The position numbers and the translations under genes were made by a program. Of a DNA stretch of 5,677 bases, positions 1 to 5,677 are shown piece by piece; within the stretch, counting starts at the first letter, position 1; the number at the start of each line of letters is the position of its first letter. The stretch is from positions 1 to 5,677 of the forward strand of contig JAFSUE010000146.1 in NCBI GenBank assembly GCA_017445435.1, read 5' to 3'. Under the pieces are notes generated by a model. The model ran no database searches. It was not told where the DNA came from and saw only the letters and a list, made by a program, of their open reading frames with translations. Origin of the DNA: Selenomonadaceae bacterium (lineage in GTDB: Bacteria > Bacillota > Negativicutes > Selenomonadales > Selenomonadaceae).

Positions 1-468
1 GCCGCGCTTATCCCAGAAGGTCAAGGCATTGAAAGTTTATTTCCGCGCAAACAGATTAACCACATAAAATTAATTAACGCGCTGATTCAAAATCTTTTTC
101 AAACGACGATTAAAGGCACGCCGCAAAACTTTTTTAACGGCAAAATGGAAACTTTCTTAACATGCTTACATTTGACAAAGTACCTTAAAGAAAAATATCT
201 TGAAGATACCGCCGCAAAATTTTTTGAAGAAGCCGCAATCAACGCTATTAACAGATCGCTTTATTCAGGAATGACTGCCGCTGATTTATTTTTGTTGCTT
301 AGGGAAATGCCGAAAATTTTGCAAATGGATTATCCCGCCGTAAAAAATATTCGTGACCTCTGCATAAACTTTGTAAATCAAATTATGGTAACCTACCGTA
401 TGGCTAATCAGTGGCAAAAATTCACCGAATTAGATGACAAGTTGGAACTGCTGAAAAATTTTAAGTAA
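1..468 (+). CDS. 3' part of a GT92-like glycosyltransferase paralogue (5' end outside window)
   Basis: The frame is open from base 1 to the TAA at 466-468 (155 codons), so this is the C-terminal part of a longer protein. The first in-frame ATG, at 145, has no convincing ribosome binding site and lies inside conserved sequence, so it is probably not the true start. The visible part aligns by eye without gaps to the C-terminal module of the next gene: fragment residues 7-58 match that protein's residues 261-312 at about 19 of 52 positions, including FF and KMExxLxCLxL. Resemblance continues through AINAInrSL, the LLLxxMPxIL segment and the final W-x-K(3-4)-L-x-x-L-K-x-F pattern. The region looks helical, with no catalytic motif or membrane segment. 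I infer a neighbouring paralogue, probably a glycosyltransferase in a surface-glycan locus. The catalytic domain is not in view, so the enzyme class rests only on the neighbour. Confidence 0.8.
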   Translation, partial: AALIPEGQGIESLFPRKQINHIKLINALIQNLFQTTIKGTPQNFFNGKMETFLTCLHLTKYLKEKYLEDTAAKFFEEAAINAINRSLYSGMTAADLFLLLREMPKILQMDYPAVKNIRDLCINFVNQIMVTYRMANQWQKFTELDDKLELLKNFK

Positions 469-470
469 TT

Positions 471-476
471 GGAGGT
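471..476 (+). promoter_or_regulatory. Ribosome binding site deciding the start of the GT92-like gene
   Basis: GGAGGT lies 7 bases before the ATG at 484. An in-frame TTG at 469 overlaps this site and would add five residues (MEVIF). The position of the Shine-Dalgarno sequence argues for ATG 484. Confidence 0.85.
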
Positions 477-483
477 AATATTT

Positions 484-1752
484 ATGATTGACAAAGATTT
501 ATTTCCGTACAATCTCGCCGTCGTAGCCATTATGAAAAATGAAGAACCTTACGTTAAAGAATGGCTTGAATATCATCTTTTAATGGGCGTCGATCACTTT
601 TACATTTACGATAACGGCGAAAGCGAAGAATTGAAAAAAATTCTTAAGCCGTACATTGATGCCGAATTTGTCACGTACACTCCCTATCCTGGCAAAGTCA
701 GACAGATTGAGGCGTACAATAACGCGATTCAACGTTTCAGATTTGAATGCCGTTATATGGCTGTCATTGATGTTGATGAATTTATTTTCCCGAAAAATTC
801 CTCGACAATAACAGAAATTATTGATTCGCATCTTGACGCCCCAACTAATTCGGCGGGCTTAGAAATTTGGATCATGCGTTTTGGCTCTAGCGGACATGAA
901 AAAGCTGATTATACTAAAGGCGTTTTAGAAAGATTTACGCGCCGCGCAGAATTTCATGAAGACTCCATTAAGTGTATCGTTAATCCGCGCAGAGTAGATT
1001 TTTTCTGGACGACTCATTTTCCTTCATACTTTAGAGGTGTTAAGCCTGTAAGAGTTCATGAATATGAAATGGTGGTAAATCATTATCATGTAAAATCCCG
1101 TGAAGAATTTTCCCTTAAAAATAAGCGCGGACACGGCGTATTCAATAAAGAAGACCTTTACAACGATTTTGAATTTGAAGTCTACGACAAACAGGCAAAC
1201 AACATTGTTGATAGAGACGCTTTAAAGTACAGAAACACTTTGCAAATTGCTATGACTTCAATGGGCGACACCATTGAAACGCTTATGGAATCCAAGAAGG
1301 TTGATTATAAAAAAATTTTCGGCAAACTTTCCGACGTTTTAACACCGACGCTAGACCCTAAACAACCGTTAAGTTTCTTTGATTATAAAATGGAGAACTA
1401 TTTAATTTGCCTTAACTTGATTTTCAGTTGCAGAGAAAAAGAATTGATTGGCGATAAGGACGTAGAATTTTTACTGGAACATACAATTAACGCTATCGAT
1501 AAATCCTTGCGTGCAAAATTTATCATTGCTGACGCCGATTTACTTTTAAATATGCTCCCTGAAATTTTGACGCAAACTCAATTCATTACTAAAATTCACC
1601 GTCAATTTTTTGAAAAGGTCATACTTGAATATAAACAGGCGTTGCAATTAGGAATTAAAGAAAATTCAGATCTGAAAGATTGGAGAAAAATTTCCGACTT
1701 GGAATACATTTTACGTATGCTGAAAAGTTTTGATGCTTATACGCAAAATTAA
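484..1752 (+). CDS. GT92-like (DUF23 / Glyco_tranf_2_4) glycosyltransferase, 422 aa
   Basis: Predicted cytoplasmic or membrane-associated glycosyltransferase with a GT-A type fold; donor and acceptor cannot be told from sequence. Signature pieces are visible in family order. The N-terminal strand and loop AVVAIMKNEEPYVKEWLEYH is at residues 12-31, followed by MGVDHFYIYDNGES (34-47). The presumed metal/nucleotide-sugar site DVDEF is at 96-100 (D96, D98). The stretch NHYHVKSREEF (199-209), followed by K-x-K-R-G, is typical of bacterial GT92-like proteins. No signal peptide or transmembrane helix is seen. The catalytic part ends near residue 245, and a helical C-terminal module of about 170 residues is shared with the upstream gene fragment. 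The start is ATG 484, set by GGAGGT at 471-476. The gene begins 15 bp after the previous stop and ends 15 bp before topB, which suggests co-transcription. A role in capsule, exopolysaccharide or protein glycosylation is inferred. Confidence 0.85.
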   Translation: MIDKDLFPYNLAVVAIMKNEEPYVKEWLEYHLLMGVDHFYIYDNGESEELKKILKPYIDAEFVTYTPYPGKVRQIEAYNNAIQRFRFECRYMAVIDVDEFIFPKNSSTITEIIDSHLDAPTNSAGLEIWIMRFGSSGHEKADYTKGVLERFTRRAEFHEDSIKCIVNPRRVDFFWTTHFPSYFRGVKPVRVHEYEMVVNHYHVKSREEFSLKNKRGHGVFNKEDLYNDFEFEVYDKQANNIVDRDALKYRNTLQIAMTSMGDTIETLMESKKVDYKKIFGKLSDVLTPTLDPKQPLSFFDYKMENYLICLNLIFSCREKELIGDKDVEFLLEHTINAIDKSLRAKFIIADADLLLNMLPEILTQTQFITKIHRQFFEKVILEYKQALQLGIKENSDLKDWRKISDLEYILRMLKSFDAYTQN

Positions 1753-1754
1753 TT

Positions 1755-1760
1755 GGGGTG
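1755..1760 (+). promoter_or_regulatory. Ribosome binding site deciding the TTG start of topB
   Basis: GGGGTG (continuing as GGGGTGA) precedes TTG 1768 by 7 bases. The first in-frame ATG is codon 11, which would remove the conserved N-terminal strand and the active-site pair E7-K8. The TTG is therefore the real start. Confidence 0.8.
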
Positions 1761-1767
1761 AAAAAAT

Positions 1768-3774
1768 TTGCGCCTGTACATTGCCGAAAAACCTAGTATG
1801 GCGCGTGAAATTGCCGCGTGCCTAAAAAATCCTAAAAAAGGTAAAGGCTACATTGTGACGGATGACGGCGTTGTCACGTGGCTAGTTGGTCACGTCCTGC
1901 GTCAAGTTGAGCCTGAAGCTTACGACGCGAAATATAAAATTTGGCGGCTTGAAGATTTGCCGATCATCCCTACCGCGTGGAAGTTGGAAGTTGACCCAAA
2001 AGTTGCTGAACAATTTGCTATCGTCAAAAATTTAATTAGCCGCGCAGATGAAATTGTTCACGCTGGCGATCCCGATCGTGAAGGTCAACTGCTTGTCGAT
2101 GAAGTTTTAGATTTTCTTGGCAATAAAAAGCCTGTCAAGCGAATTTTGCTTAACGCTCTTGACAAGGCAAGTATTGTTTACGCGATTAATCATCTTGACG
2201 ACAACGCAAACTTTTTCAACCTTAAGCAGTCAGCGCTTGCACGTTCCCGCGCAGATTGGCTTATCGGTATGAATCTTTCACGCGCTTATACTTTAGCCGC
2301 TCAACAATCTGGTCATCGTGATGTTTTTCCGATTGGCAGAGTTAAGACGCCGACTTTAGCGCTTGTTGTTCGACGTGAACGCGAAATTCAAAATTTTAAG
2401 CCGAAAGATTTTTATAAAATTTACGCGGAATTTAAACACGTCAACGGAACTTTCATTGCTATTTGGAAACCGAATGAAGATTATATCAAGTCCATAAATT
2501 CAACTGCGATTGATTCGGAAGGGCGCTTAGTCAGTAAAAAAGCCGTCGCGTACTTTCTCAAAAAATTTTCTGCTGAACCGCATGACGCCGTAATTACCGA
2601 CCTTGCAAAAGTTAAGCGTAAAGAATCGCCGCCACTTCCATTTTCACTTTCAACTTTGCAAATTGCCGCTGGAAAAAAATTTGGCTACACGCCCCAGCAA
2701 GTACTTGACGCCGCGCAGAGTTTGTACGAAAAAAAATTTACGACTTACCCGCGCTCCGATTGTCAGTACTTGCCGCTAACTCAATTTTCCAACGCGCCGA
2801 AAATTTTAGCGCACCTTACAAATACTTCCGACGAAATTTTAAAGTGTCTTGTCGATAATGCCGACGCGAAAATTAAAAGCCGCGCTTGGAATACGTCGAA
2901 AGTTTCAGCGCACCACGCAATTATTCCTACCGTCAAGCCGATGATTGGCGGCGTAACTGAAATTGAATTTAACGTTTACAATCTCATTGCGAAAAATTAC
3001 GCCGTCCAATTTCATCAACTTCACCTTTACGACGAAACAACCGTCACCGTCACGTACAAGGACGAAATTTTTTCTGTCCGTTCAAAAATGATTACGCAAA
3101 ACGGCTGGCGGGATTTTTACGTTATGCCGAAGGCGAAAGATGATGACGAAGTTGAAAAAACTTTGCCGAATATGAAAAAAGGCGATCCCGTCACGTACGA
3201 AAACGCCGAAGTTAAAACTAGTACGACGGAAAAACCTGCGCGGTTCACGGCGTCAACTCTTGTTCAAGGTATGAAAGAAATTCACAAGTTCGTTAAAGAT
3301 GTTGACTTGCGGAAAAAGTTGAAAGACGTTTACGGTATCGGTACGGAGGCTACACGCGCGGCGATTATTCAAGATTTAATCACGCGAAAATTTTTAACTG
3401 TTGGACGCGATAAGAAAAAAACTTTGCAACCGACTGAAAAAGCTTTCCTGCTGATTGACGCCTTGCCAGACGCTTTGACATACCCAGACGCTACGGCGAT
3501 TTGGGAAGATAAACTTTATTTAATGTCAGACGGTAAAGGTACGCTGGAAGATTTTTTAAGTGGTCAAGCGAAATTTACTAAGGAACTCTGCGCGGCGGCA
3601 GTTGACGCTAAATTCAAACTTCCTGAAGGTACGCACCAATGCCCGCGCTGTAAAGTTGGCGTACTTGTCAAGCGCAATGGTAAAAACGGCGTCTTTTGGG
3701 GCTGTAGCAAATATCCAGCGTGTACGATGACTTGCAACGACATAAATGAATTAAGAATTAAGAATTCAGAATGA
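1768..3774 (+). CDS. topB: DNA topoisomerase III (type IA), 668 aa with C-terminal zinc ribbon
   Basis: Type IA topoisomerase that cuts one DNA strand through a 5'-phosphotyrosine link and passes another strand. In bacteria TopB mainly decatenates DNA and resolves recombination or replication intermediates. The N-terminus MRLYIAEKPSMAREIA (1-16) opens the TOPRIM domain with E7-K8. The acidic metal site is AGDPDREGQLLVDEVLD (99-115; D101, D103, E105). SALARSRADWLIGMNLSRAYT (155-175) and IGRVKTPTLALVVRRE (189-204) follow. The catalytic tyrosine is Y327 in TTYPRSDC (325-332), equivalent to E. coli TopB Y328. SAHHAIIPT (380-388) and YGIGTEATRAAII (522-534) are also conserved. A four-cysteine zinc ribbon closes the protein (C625, C628, C646, C652; C656 is a nearby extra). 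E. coli TopB, as I recall it, has a basic tail there instead. The start is TTG 1768. The last eight residues (ELRIKNSE) are encoded by a heptamer repeat and are unlikely to be conserved. All core motifs are intact, so the enzyme should be active. Confidence 0.96.
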   Translation: MRLYIAEKPSMAREIAACLKNPKKGKGYIVTDDGVVTWLVGHVLRQVEPEAYDAKYKIWRLEDLPIIPTAWKLEVDPKVAEQFAIVKNLISRADEIVHAGDPDREGQLLVDEVLDFLGNKKPVKRILLNALDKASIVYAINHLDDNANFFNLKQSALARSRADWLIGMNLSRAYTLAAQQSGHRDVFPIGRVKTPTLALVVRREREIQNFKPKDFYKIYAEFKHVNGTFIAIWKPNEDYIKSINSTAIDSEGRLVSKKAVAYFLKKFSAEPHDAVITDLAKVKRKESPPLPFSLSTLQIAAGKKFGYTPQQVLDAAQSLYEKKFTTYPRSDCQYLPLTQFSNAPKILAHLTNTSDEILKCLVDNADAKIKSRAWNTSKVSAHHAIIPTVKPMIGGVTEIEFNVYNLIAKNYAVQFHQLHLYDETTVTVTYKDEIFSVRSKMITQNGWRDFYVMPKAKDDDEVEKTLPNMKKGDPVTYENAEVKTSTTEKPARFTASTLVQGMKEIHKFVKDVDLRKKLKDVYGIGTEATRAAIIQDLITRKFLTVGRDKKKTLQPTEKAFLLIDALPDALTYPDATAIWEDKLYLMSDGKGTLEDFLSGQAKFTKELCAAAVDAKFKLPEGTHQCPRCKVGVLVKRNGKNGVFWGCSKYPACTMTCNDINELRIKNSE

Positions 3775-3782
3775 AGAATTAT
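3748..3782 (+). repeat. Five tandem heptamers (GAATTNA-type) spanning the topB stop codon
   Basis: Five consecutive 7-base units read GAATTAA, GAATTAA, GAATTCA, GAATGAA, GAATTAT. The array begins in the last codons of topB, and its fourth unit supplies the TGA stop (3772-3774). The remainder lies in the topB-glmM gap. Because 7 is not a multiple of 3, the repeat is read in changing frames and gives the tail ELRIKNSE. It looks like a simple-sequence array at a gene boundary; no function is evident. Confidence 0.8.
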
Positions 3783-3809
3783 TTTTTGCTGAAACCTAAA
3801 AGCTAAAAT

Positions 3810-3815
3810 GGGGGA
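3810..3815 (+). promoter_or_regulatory. Ribosome binding site for glmM (start choice)
   Basis: GGGGGA lies 7 bases before ATG 3823. An earlier in-frame ATG at 3808 overlaps the G run, has no Shine-Dalgarno sequence of its own, and would add MGENL before the standard GlmM N-terminus. Confidence 0.7.
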
Positions 3816-3822
3816 AAATTTA

Positions 3823-5178
3823 ATGGGTAGACTTTTTGGGACTGACGGTGTACGCGGTGAAGCTAATACCGAACTTAAACCAGAATTAGCGTACAGATTG
3901 GGACGCGCCGCCGCCTTGTACTTTGGCAAACGTTTTGAAGATAAGCCGAAAATTTTAATTGGTCGTGACACGCGAATTTCAGGCGAAATGTTAGAATCCG
4001 CGCTTATTACTGGCATTTGTTCAGCTGGCGGTCATGCAATTTCAGTTGGCGTTATCCCTACGCCTGGCGTTGCGTACCTTGTAAGAAAAATTCACGCCGT
4101 AGCTGGAATTGTTATCAGCGCGTCACATAATCCTTTCTACGACAACGGCATTAAATTTTTCGGCGGCAACGGCTATAAACTTCCCGACGCTGTCGAAGAT
4201 GAAATTTCTGAAATTGTCTACCAAATGGCGCACGAAGATAAATTTCCACGTCCAACTGGCGCTAAGATTGGCGAAGTGGAATATCGAAAAGATTTTCTTG
4301 CTGATTACATCGACTTCGTTGCAAGTACGACAAGTGAACGTTTCGACGGTATGAAAATTGTTTTGGACTGCGCGAACGGTGCCGCTTACGACGCAATGCC
4401 GCAAGTTTTAAAACGTCTCGGCGCTGATTTAATTTTAATGGCTGACAATCCCAACGGCTTAAACATTAACGACGATTGCGGCTCAACTCACATTGAAAAT
4501 TTGCGGCTGGAAGTTTTACGACGCCGCGCAGATATTGGCATTGCTCACGACGGCGACGCCGATAGATGCCTTTGCATTGATGAAAAAGGAAATTTGATTG
4601 ACGGCGACCACATTTTAATTATGTGTGCAAAGTTGATGATGGACGTTGGGGCGCTCGTGAAAAATACCGTCGTCACAACCGTTATGGCGAATATTGGTTT
4701 CCGCCAAGCGATTGAAAATCTTAATGGACGCTACGAAGTCACGGCAGTCGGTGACAGGTATGTTTTAGAAAATATGTTGAAGAATGGCTACAACTTAGGC
4801 GGCGAACAGTCGGGACACATAATTTTTACTGACTATTCGACGACTGGCGACGGCTTAATCACGGCATTGCAAGTTTTAACGGCCATGAAAAAATCAAGTA
4901 AGACTGCCTCCGAACTTAACGAAATGATGACGACTTTTCCACAAGTTTTAATCAATGTTCGTGTGAAAAATAAAAAACTTTCGCAGGAGGCTGAATCAGT
5001 TCAACGTGCAATTACCGAAGGCAAGGAAGAATTGGGCGACGCTGGCAGAATTTTAGTTCGTGCGTCGGGTACTGAACCGTTGGTGCGCGTAATGGCGGAA
5101 GGTCCGAATAAGTTGCAGTTGGACAGAATTTGTAATAAAATTGCCGCCGAAATTGAAAAGGTCAATGACAATGCCTAA
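3823..5178 (+). CDS. glmM: Phosphoglucosamine mutase, 451 aa
   Basis: Cytosolic enzyme converting glucosamine-6-phosphate to glucosamine-1-phosphate, which GlmU uses to make UDP-GlcNAc for peptidoglycan and other glycans. It belongs to the alpha-D-phosphohexomutase superfamily, and all four domain signatures are present. The N-terminus is MGRLFGTDGVRGEAN (1-15). The active-site loop is GIVISASHNPFYDNGIKFF (95-113), with the phosphorylated serine at S101. The Mg-binding loop is DGDADR (243-248; D243, D245, D247). The sugar-recognition loop is GGEQSGH (326-332), where the ExS pattern fits glucosamine rather than glucose or mannose. The phosphate-binding loop is RASGTEP (413-419). The length matches the usual GlmM (about 445-450 aa). 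The start is ATG 3823, chosen by family alignment and the ribosome binding site. It follows topB by 48 bp and precedes the antitoxin by 31 bp. The often-linked cdaA and ybbR (upstream) and glmS (downstream) are absent. Confidence 0.97.
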   Translation: MGRLFGTDGVRGEANTELKPELAYRLGRAAALYFGKRFEDKPKILIGRDTRISGEMLESALITGICSAGGHAISVGVIPTPGVAYLVRKIHAVAGIVISASHNPFYDNGIKFFGGNGYKLPDAVEDEISEIVYQMAHEDKFPRPTGAKIGEVEYRKDFLADYIDFVASTTSERFDGMKIVLDCANGAAYDAMPQVLKRLGADLILMADNPNGLNINDDCGSTHIENLRLEVLRRRADIGIAHDGDADRCLCIDEKGNLIDGDHILIMCAKLMMDVGALVKNTVVTTVMANIGFRQAIENLNGRYEVTAVGDRYVLENMLKNGYNLGGEQSGHIIFTDYSTTGDGLITALQVLTAMKKSSKTASELNEMMTTFPQVLINVRVKNKKLSQEAESVQRAITEGKEELGDAGRILVRASGTEPLVRVMAEGPNKLQLDRICNKIAAEIEKVNDNA

Positions 5179-5196
5179 GCTGTAAAAATTTTTTGT

Positions 5197-5203
5197 GGAG
5201 GTG
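5197..5203 (+). promoter_or_regulatory. Ribosome binding site for the antitoxin gene (start choice)
   Basis: GGAGGTG, a near-perfect Shine-Dalgarno sequence, lies 6 bases before ATG 5210. The in-frame GTG at 5195 overlaps this site and would add five residues (MEVNK), so it is not preferred. Confidence 0.85.
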
Positions 5204-5209
5204 AATAAA

Positions 5210-5437
5210 ATGTCTGAATTGAGAGCAGAGGCTATAAGTTTGATTGATGAAGTTCCTACAGATAAACTCGACAAGCTTATTGACTTGCTGAAAAATTTTC
5301 TTCGTGACGAAGATCCTTTTTGGAGTGAAGAAAATCAAAAATACTTGCGTGAGTCAATTCGCGAAATGAAAGAAGGTAAGGTCGTAACTTTTACTGATGA
5401 GGAATGGGAGAAGTTTATAAATGCGCAAAACATTTAG
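5210..5437 (+). CDS. Putative type II antitoxin of a YoeB/Txe-type module, 75 aa
   Basis: Small, acidic protein directly upstream of, and overlapping, a YoeB-like toxin gene. By position it should bind and neutralise that toxin. Residues 1-31 (MSELRAEAISLIDEVPTDKL and on to about L31) form a likely helix resembling DUF2281-like or RelB-like small proteins. Residues 37-70 (FWSEENQKYLRESIREMKEG, then VVTFTDEEWEKF) resemble the toxin-wrapping C-terminal tail of many RelB/YefM-type antitoxins. The typical YefM/Phd N-terminal DNA-binding fold is not evident, so the exact antitoxin family is uncertain and autoregulation cannot be assumed. The start is ATG 5210, with GGAGGTG upstream. It lies 31 bp after glmM, with no clear promoter or terminator between, so read-through from glmM is possible. 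Its last 17 bases overlap the toxin start, suggesting translational coupling. Confidence 0.75.
   Translation: MSELRAEAISLIDEVPTDKLDKLIDLLKNFLRDEDPFWSEENQKYLRESIREMKEGKVVTFTDEEWEKFINAQNI
5406..5410 (+). promoter_or_regulatory. Ribosome binding site for the toxin gene, inside the antitoxin gene
   Basis: GGGAG ends 10 bases before ATG 5421, within the antitoxin coding sequence. The spacing is a little long, which may keep toxin translation below that of the antitoxin; this effect is an inference. Confidence 0.5.
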
Positions 5438-5677
5438 TGAACGCGGTTTTAAAGATTATATCTATTGGCAAACGCAAGACAAAAAAGTTTTGAAAAAAAT
5501 TAATGATCTGCTAAAAGATATTGAGCGTAACGGCGCATTTCAAGGAATCGGCAAGCCTGAAGCTTTGAAAGGTGATTTACTCGGTTGGTACAGTCGGCGA
5601 ATCGATGAAAAAAATCGGCTTATCTACAAAGTTAATAACGATGATTCGATAGAAATTTACCAGTGTAGAAGTCATTA
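5421..5677 (+). CDS. YoeB/Txe-family mRNA-interferase toxin (last codon(s) beyond window)
   Basis: Ribosome-dependent endoribonuclease toxin of the RelE/YoeB fold, which in characterised members cleaves mRNA in the ribosomal A site and stops translation. Eighty-five codons are visible and line up almost end to end with E. coli YoeB (84 aa) as I recall it. Shared blocks are SE at 6-7, DYIYWQTQDK (12-21, YoeB DYLYWQETDK), KKINDLLKD (25-33), GIGKPEALK (42-50) and WYSRRIDEKNRLIY (56-69). The catalytic residues E46, R65 and H83 of YoeB correspond to E47, R66 and H85. The frame is still open at base 5677, which ends in 'TA' after CRSH. The next codon is therefore either Tyr, matching the RYHY end of YoeB, or a stop. 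ATG 5421 lies inside the antitoxin gene with a 17-base overlap. The active-site set appears complete, so the toxin is probably functional. Confidence 0.92.
   Translation, partial: MRKTFSERGFKDYIYWQTQDKKVLKKINDLLKDIERNGAFQGIGKPEALKGDLLGWYSRRIDEKNRLIYKVNNDDSIEIYQCRSH

Noticed and set aside
580..831. Open frame on the - strand inside the glycosyltransferase gene.
   Set aside because: It lies opposite the conserved catalytic domain, and I saw no recognisable protein motif in it.
670..3196. Word GTCACGT repeated five times (670, 1873, 1889, 3049, 3190).
   Set aside because: Four copies encode Val-Thr followed by Tyr or Trp in the same codon frame, and I saw none on the other strand. Codon preference explains it.
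3784..3808. Possible hairpin between topB and glmM (TTTTGCT pairing with AGC-T-AAAA).
   Set aside because: The stem is A/T-rich with a bulge and has no following T-run, so it is not a credible intrinsic terminator.
3564..4016. Open frame on the - strand covering the topB end and glmM start.
   Set aside because: It spans two well-supported genes and encodes the reverse of their conserved motifs, with no family resemblance.
4109..4404. Open frames on both strands inside glmM.
   Set aside because: They overlap the conserved GlmM active-site region and show no protein features of their own.
5113..5141. Possible promoter in the 3' end of glmM (TTGCAG, 17 bases, TAAAAT) driving the antitoxin.
   Set aside because: The -35 box matches at only three of six positions and there is no extended -10. 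Such matches are common in A+T-rich coding DNA.

Overview
The window is a compact, A+T-rich bacterial segment with every gene on the + strand and almost no intergenic DNA. Left to right it holds: the 3' part of a glycosyltransferase-type gene cut by the left edge (1-468); a complete GT92-like glycosyltransferase (484-1752); topB, DNA topoisomerase III (1768-3774); glmM, phosphoglucosamine mutase (3823-5178); and a type II toxin-antitoxin pair with a YoeB/Txe-family toxin (5210-5437 and 5421 to the right edge). No tRNA, rRNA, CRISPR array, insertion sequence, convincing terminator or convincing promoter is visible.

The likely source is a low-to-medium GC Firmicute. The style of GlmM (MGRLFGTDGVRGEAN), a zinc-ribbon TopB starting with TTG, strong GGAGGTG-type ribosome binding sites and GT92-like sugar transferases in tandem would suit the Negativicutes (Selenomonas/Veillonella side). 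This is an inference from resemblance, not from a search.

Gaps between genes are 15 bp (first to second gene and second gene to topB), 48 bp (topB to glmM) and 31 bp (glmM to antitoxin), so much or all of the window could be co-transcribed. The two glycosyltransferase-type genes are paralogues and probably belong to a surface-glycan locus extending to the left. GlmM supplies glucosamine-1-phosphate for UDP-GlcNAc, the precursor of peptidoglycan and many glycans. TopB is a DNA decatenation enzyme with no obvious functional link to its neighbours. The toxin-antitoxin pair at the right looks like an accessory module inserted behind a housekeeping gene.

Nothing here amounts to a clearly new system. 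The observations most worth a second look are a 9-base word, CCGCGCAGA, occurring seven times across three genes; a YoeB-type toxin paired with an antitoxin that does not look like classical YefM; a heptamer repeat that forms the C-terminus of TopB; the tandem GT92 paralogues with a shared C-terminal module; and a glmM that lacks its common Firmicutes neighbours on both sides.
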